NCBI GenBank assembly: GCA_002084865.1
Contig: NBMG01000048.1
Coordinates: forward strand, 1 to 5,755
Direction: 5' to 3'
From: Candidatus Atribacteria bacterium 4572_76
GTDB lineage: Bacteria; Atribacterota; Phoenicimicrobiia; Phoenicimicrobiales; Phoenicimicrobiaceae
Length of the DNA: 5,755 bases
Shown piece by piece: positions 4,715-5,755 of this stretch. The notes beneath the pieces were generated by a model. The model was not told the origin of the DNA, did not search any database, and worked only from the letters and a program-made list of their open reading frames with translations. Position numbers and translations under genes: made by a program. Numbering within the stretch: position 1 is the stretch's first letter; each line of letters starts with the position of its first letter.

Positions 4715-4749
4715 ACTAAATACTAAATACTAAATACTATATACTTATT
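4715..4749. repeat. 7-bp-period array, unit ACTAAAT, upstream of murA
   Basis: Three perfect ACTAAAT units (4715, 4722, 4729), then ACTATAT (4736) and ACTTATT (4743). Read on the minus strand this is the AGTATTT/AGTATAT unit that follows three of the upstream genes, so here the array is in opposite orientation. It stops five bases before the AGGAGG of murA. Confidence 0.85.
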
Positions 4750-4753
4750 AAAG

Positions 4754-4759
4754 AGGAGG
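4754..4759 (+). promoter_or_regulatory. Ribosome-binding site that fixes a TTG start
   Basis: AGGAGG ends six bases before TTG 4766-4768. This strong site, and the match of the first residues to MurA N-termini, justify the rare TTG start. Confidence 0.85.
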
Positions 4760-4765
4760 AGAAAA

Positions 4766-5623
4766 TTGGATCCAGAAAAGCTTATTATTTCAGGAAGAAA
4801 TAGATTACAGGGTACAGTAAAAATTGACGGGGCAAAAAATTCAGCTTTATCTATTATGGCGGCAACCTTATTAACCAAAGATGTTTGTATTTTAAGGAAT
4901 GTCCCTCGCCTTACCGATGTGGATACTATGGCGGCGGTTATAAGGAAATTGGGGATTAAAGTAGAGTGGAGAGGAGAGAATACCCTCTATATTGATTCTG
5001 ATGATTTTAATAATTACGAAGCACCTTATGAATTGGTTAAAATGATGAGAGGTTCGATTTTGGTGATGGGACCTCTTTTGGCTCGTTTAAAAAAAGCAAA
5101 GATATCTTTGCCCGGTGGTTGTGCTATTGGTGCTCGTCCGGTTGATTTTCATTTAAAAGGATTTGAGGCTTTAGGTGCTCAAGTTGAAGTGGAAAAAGGT
5201 TATATTGAAGCAAAAGTTGATAAATTAAAAGGAGATGATATATACTTAGATTTTCCCAGTTTGGGGGCAACTGAAAATATAATGATGGCTGCCTGTTTGG
5301 CGGAAAGTATAACTACAATTGAAAATGCAGCTAAAGACCCCGAAGTAGTAGAATTAGGGCATTTCTTAAATAAGATGGGAGCTAAAGTTGAAGGATTGGG
5401 GACTGATTTAATAAGAATAGAAGGAGTAAAAGAATTACACGGAATTGATTATACTATAATTCCTGACCGCATTGAGGCAGGTACCTATATGATAGCAGCT
5501 GCTATCACGGGTGGAGATGTTTTAATAGAAAAGGCTGATCCGTTATTATTAAAACCATTGATAGTGAAGTTAGAAGAAGCAGGGGTACGGATTGAGTTAG
5601 AAAAGAGCTTGATTAAAAGTTAA
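4766..5623 (+). CDS. murA: UDP-N-acetylglucosamine 1-carboxyvinyltransferase, N-terminal part up to a frameshift
   Basis: Cytosolic enzyme of the first committed peptidoglycan step, moving enolpyruvate from phosphoenolpyruvate to UDP-GlcNAc. This segment reads 285 of the usual ~420 residues. Visible motifs: KIDGAKNSAL with K24/N25 (E. coli K22/N23), NVPRLTDVDTM, MMRGSI with R95, PGGCAIGARPVD with active-site C119 (E. coli C115) and R124, GATENIM (167-173), IENAAKDPEVVE and PDRIEAGTY (233-241). Cys at 119 is the form that fosfomycin alkylates, so the enzyme is of the sensitive type. The frame stops at TAA 5621 after LIKS, in the middle of the second domain. MurA sequence resumes at once in the next frame, so one extra base, most simply in the A run 5615-5618, separates the halves. 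Deleting one A there gives LIKVKAVDIKTLPFPG, a normal MurA reading. A sequencing or assembly error is most likely because the rest is well conserved; a real mutation with another murA copy elsewhere is possible. Confidence 0.93.
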   Translation: MDPEKLIISGRNRLQGTVKIDGAKNSALSIMAATLLTKDVCILRNVPRLTDVDTMAAVIRKLGIKVEWRGENTLYIDSDDFNNYEAPYELVKMMRGSILVMGPLLARLKKAKISLPGGCAIGARPVDFHLKGFEALGAQVEVEKGYIEAKVDKLKGDDIYLDFPSLGATENIMMAACLAESITTIENAAKDPEVVELGHFLNKMGAKVEGLGTDLIRIEGVKELHGIDYTIIPDRIEAGTYMIAAAITGGDVLIEKADPLLLKPLIVKLEEAGVRIELEKSLIKS

Positions 5624-5755
5624 AGCAGTAGATATTAAAACTTTACCTTTTCCCGGATTTCCCACCGATATGCAAGCCCAATTTATGGCTTTATCCTGTG
5701 TAGCAAAAGGTACCAGCGTTATTACCGAGACTGTATTTGAGAAAAGATTCGTTCA
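5619..5755 (+). CDS. murA: murA continuation in the shifted frame, cut by the window end
   Basis: Starting at GTT 5619 this frame reads VKAVDIKTLPFPGFPTDMQ and then AKGTSVITETVFEKRFV to the window end, with no stop. FPTDMQAQF contains the catalytic-type Asp (E. coli D305, here codon 5667-5669), and ETVFEKRF is another MurA hallmark. It has no start codon or ribosome-binding site of its own and is the C-terminal domain of the gene starting at 4766. Roughly 90 further residues should lie beyond the window. Confidence 0.9.

Larger units (their letters stand above)
4386..4765. other. 380-bp gene-free spacer before murA
   Basis: No gene is supported on either strand. It holds the tail of the heptamer array from mtnA, two GTAG-headed hairpins (4462-4511), a very AT-rich heptamer array (4579-4634) with a partial inverted counterpart (4650-4666), and an ACTAAAT array (4715-4749) next to the murA ribosome-binding site. 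The promoter of murA should lie here, but AT-rich repeats give many weak -10-like matches and none with a proper -35, so no promoter is called. Confidence 0.65.

Noticed and set aside
4740..4745. TATACT as a -10 box for murA
   Set aside because: It is part of the heptamer array, has no -35 element at the right distance and would leave almost no leader before the ribosome-binding site.
1297..4749. CRISPR array
   Set aside because: Units are 7-8 bp with no spacers; neither repeat length nor layout fits CRISPR.

Overview
The window is AT-rich bacterial DNA carrying six protein genes, all on the + strand, separated by unusually repetitive intergenic DNA. In order they are: the 3' end of a DUF3048 (YerB-like) gene, a XerC/XerD-type tyrosine recombinase, a trimeric-type purine nucleoside phosphorylase (PNP), a COG2426 'small multidrug export' membrane protein, methylthioribose-1-phosphate isomerase (mtnA), and the first three quarters of murA, cut by the window end. 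Gene content (peptidoglycan synthesis, Shine-Dalgarno sites of AGGAGG type, GTG and TTG starts) fits a low-GC bacterium. The mix of Firmicutes-like genes with repeat-filled spacers resembles Atribacterota-like or other uncultured anaerobic lineages, but the phylum is a guess and cannot be settled from this sequence.

Functionally, the PNP and the membrane protein overlap by 17 nt and are co-translated, with mtnA next downstream after a 537-bp spacer. The PNP carries Asp at the position of human PNP Asn243 and Val at the position of His257. Both are the residues found in methylthioadenosine phosphorylase (MTAP). Since MtnA consumes the methylthioribose-1-phosphate that MTAP makes, the two enzymes plausibly form consecutive steps of methionine salvage here.

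Two genes are damaged or mis-assembled. The recombinase frame is full length (298 codons, all six catalytic residues) but has no usable start: its expected ATG is followed at once by TAA. murA has one extra base in an A run near 5615-5618 that shifts the frame; the correct continuation is readable to the window end.

The three long spacers (1294-1537, 2814-3350, 4386-4765) hold no gene I can support. They contain (a) many short arrays with a strict 7-bp period but different unit sequences, one of which runs into the mtnA coding sequence; (b) two 8-bp-period arrays of ATTGGTCA type, one upstream of the PNP gene and one upstream of mtnA; and (c) five hairpins, each with a GTAG tetranucleotide directly at the foot of the stem but with different stem sequences, the layout of REP elements mobilised by RAYT transposases. 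No transposase, tRNA, rRNA, CRISPR array, riboswitch or convincing intrinsic terminator was seen.
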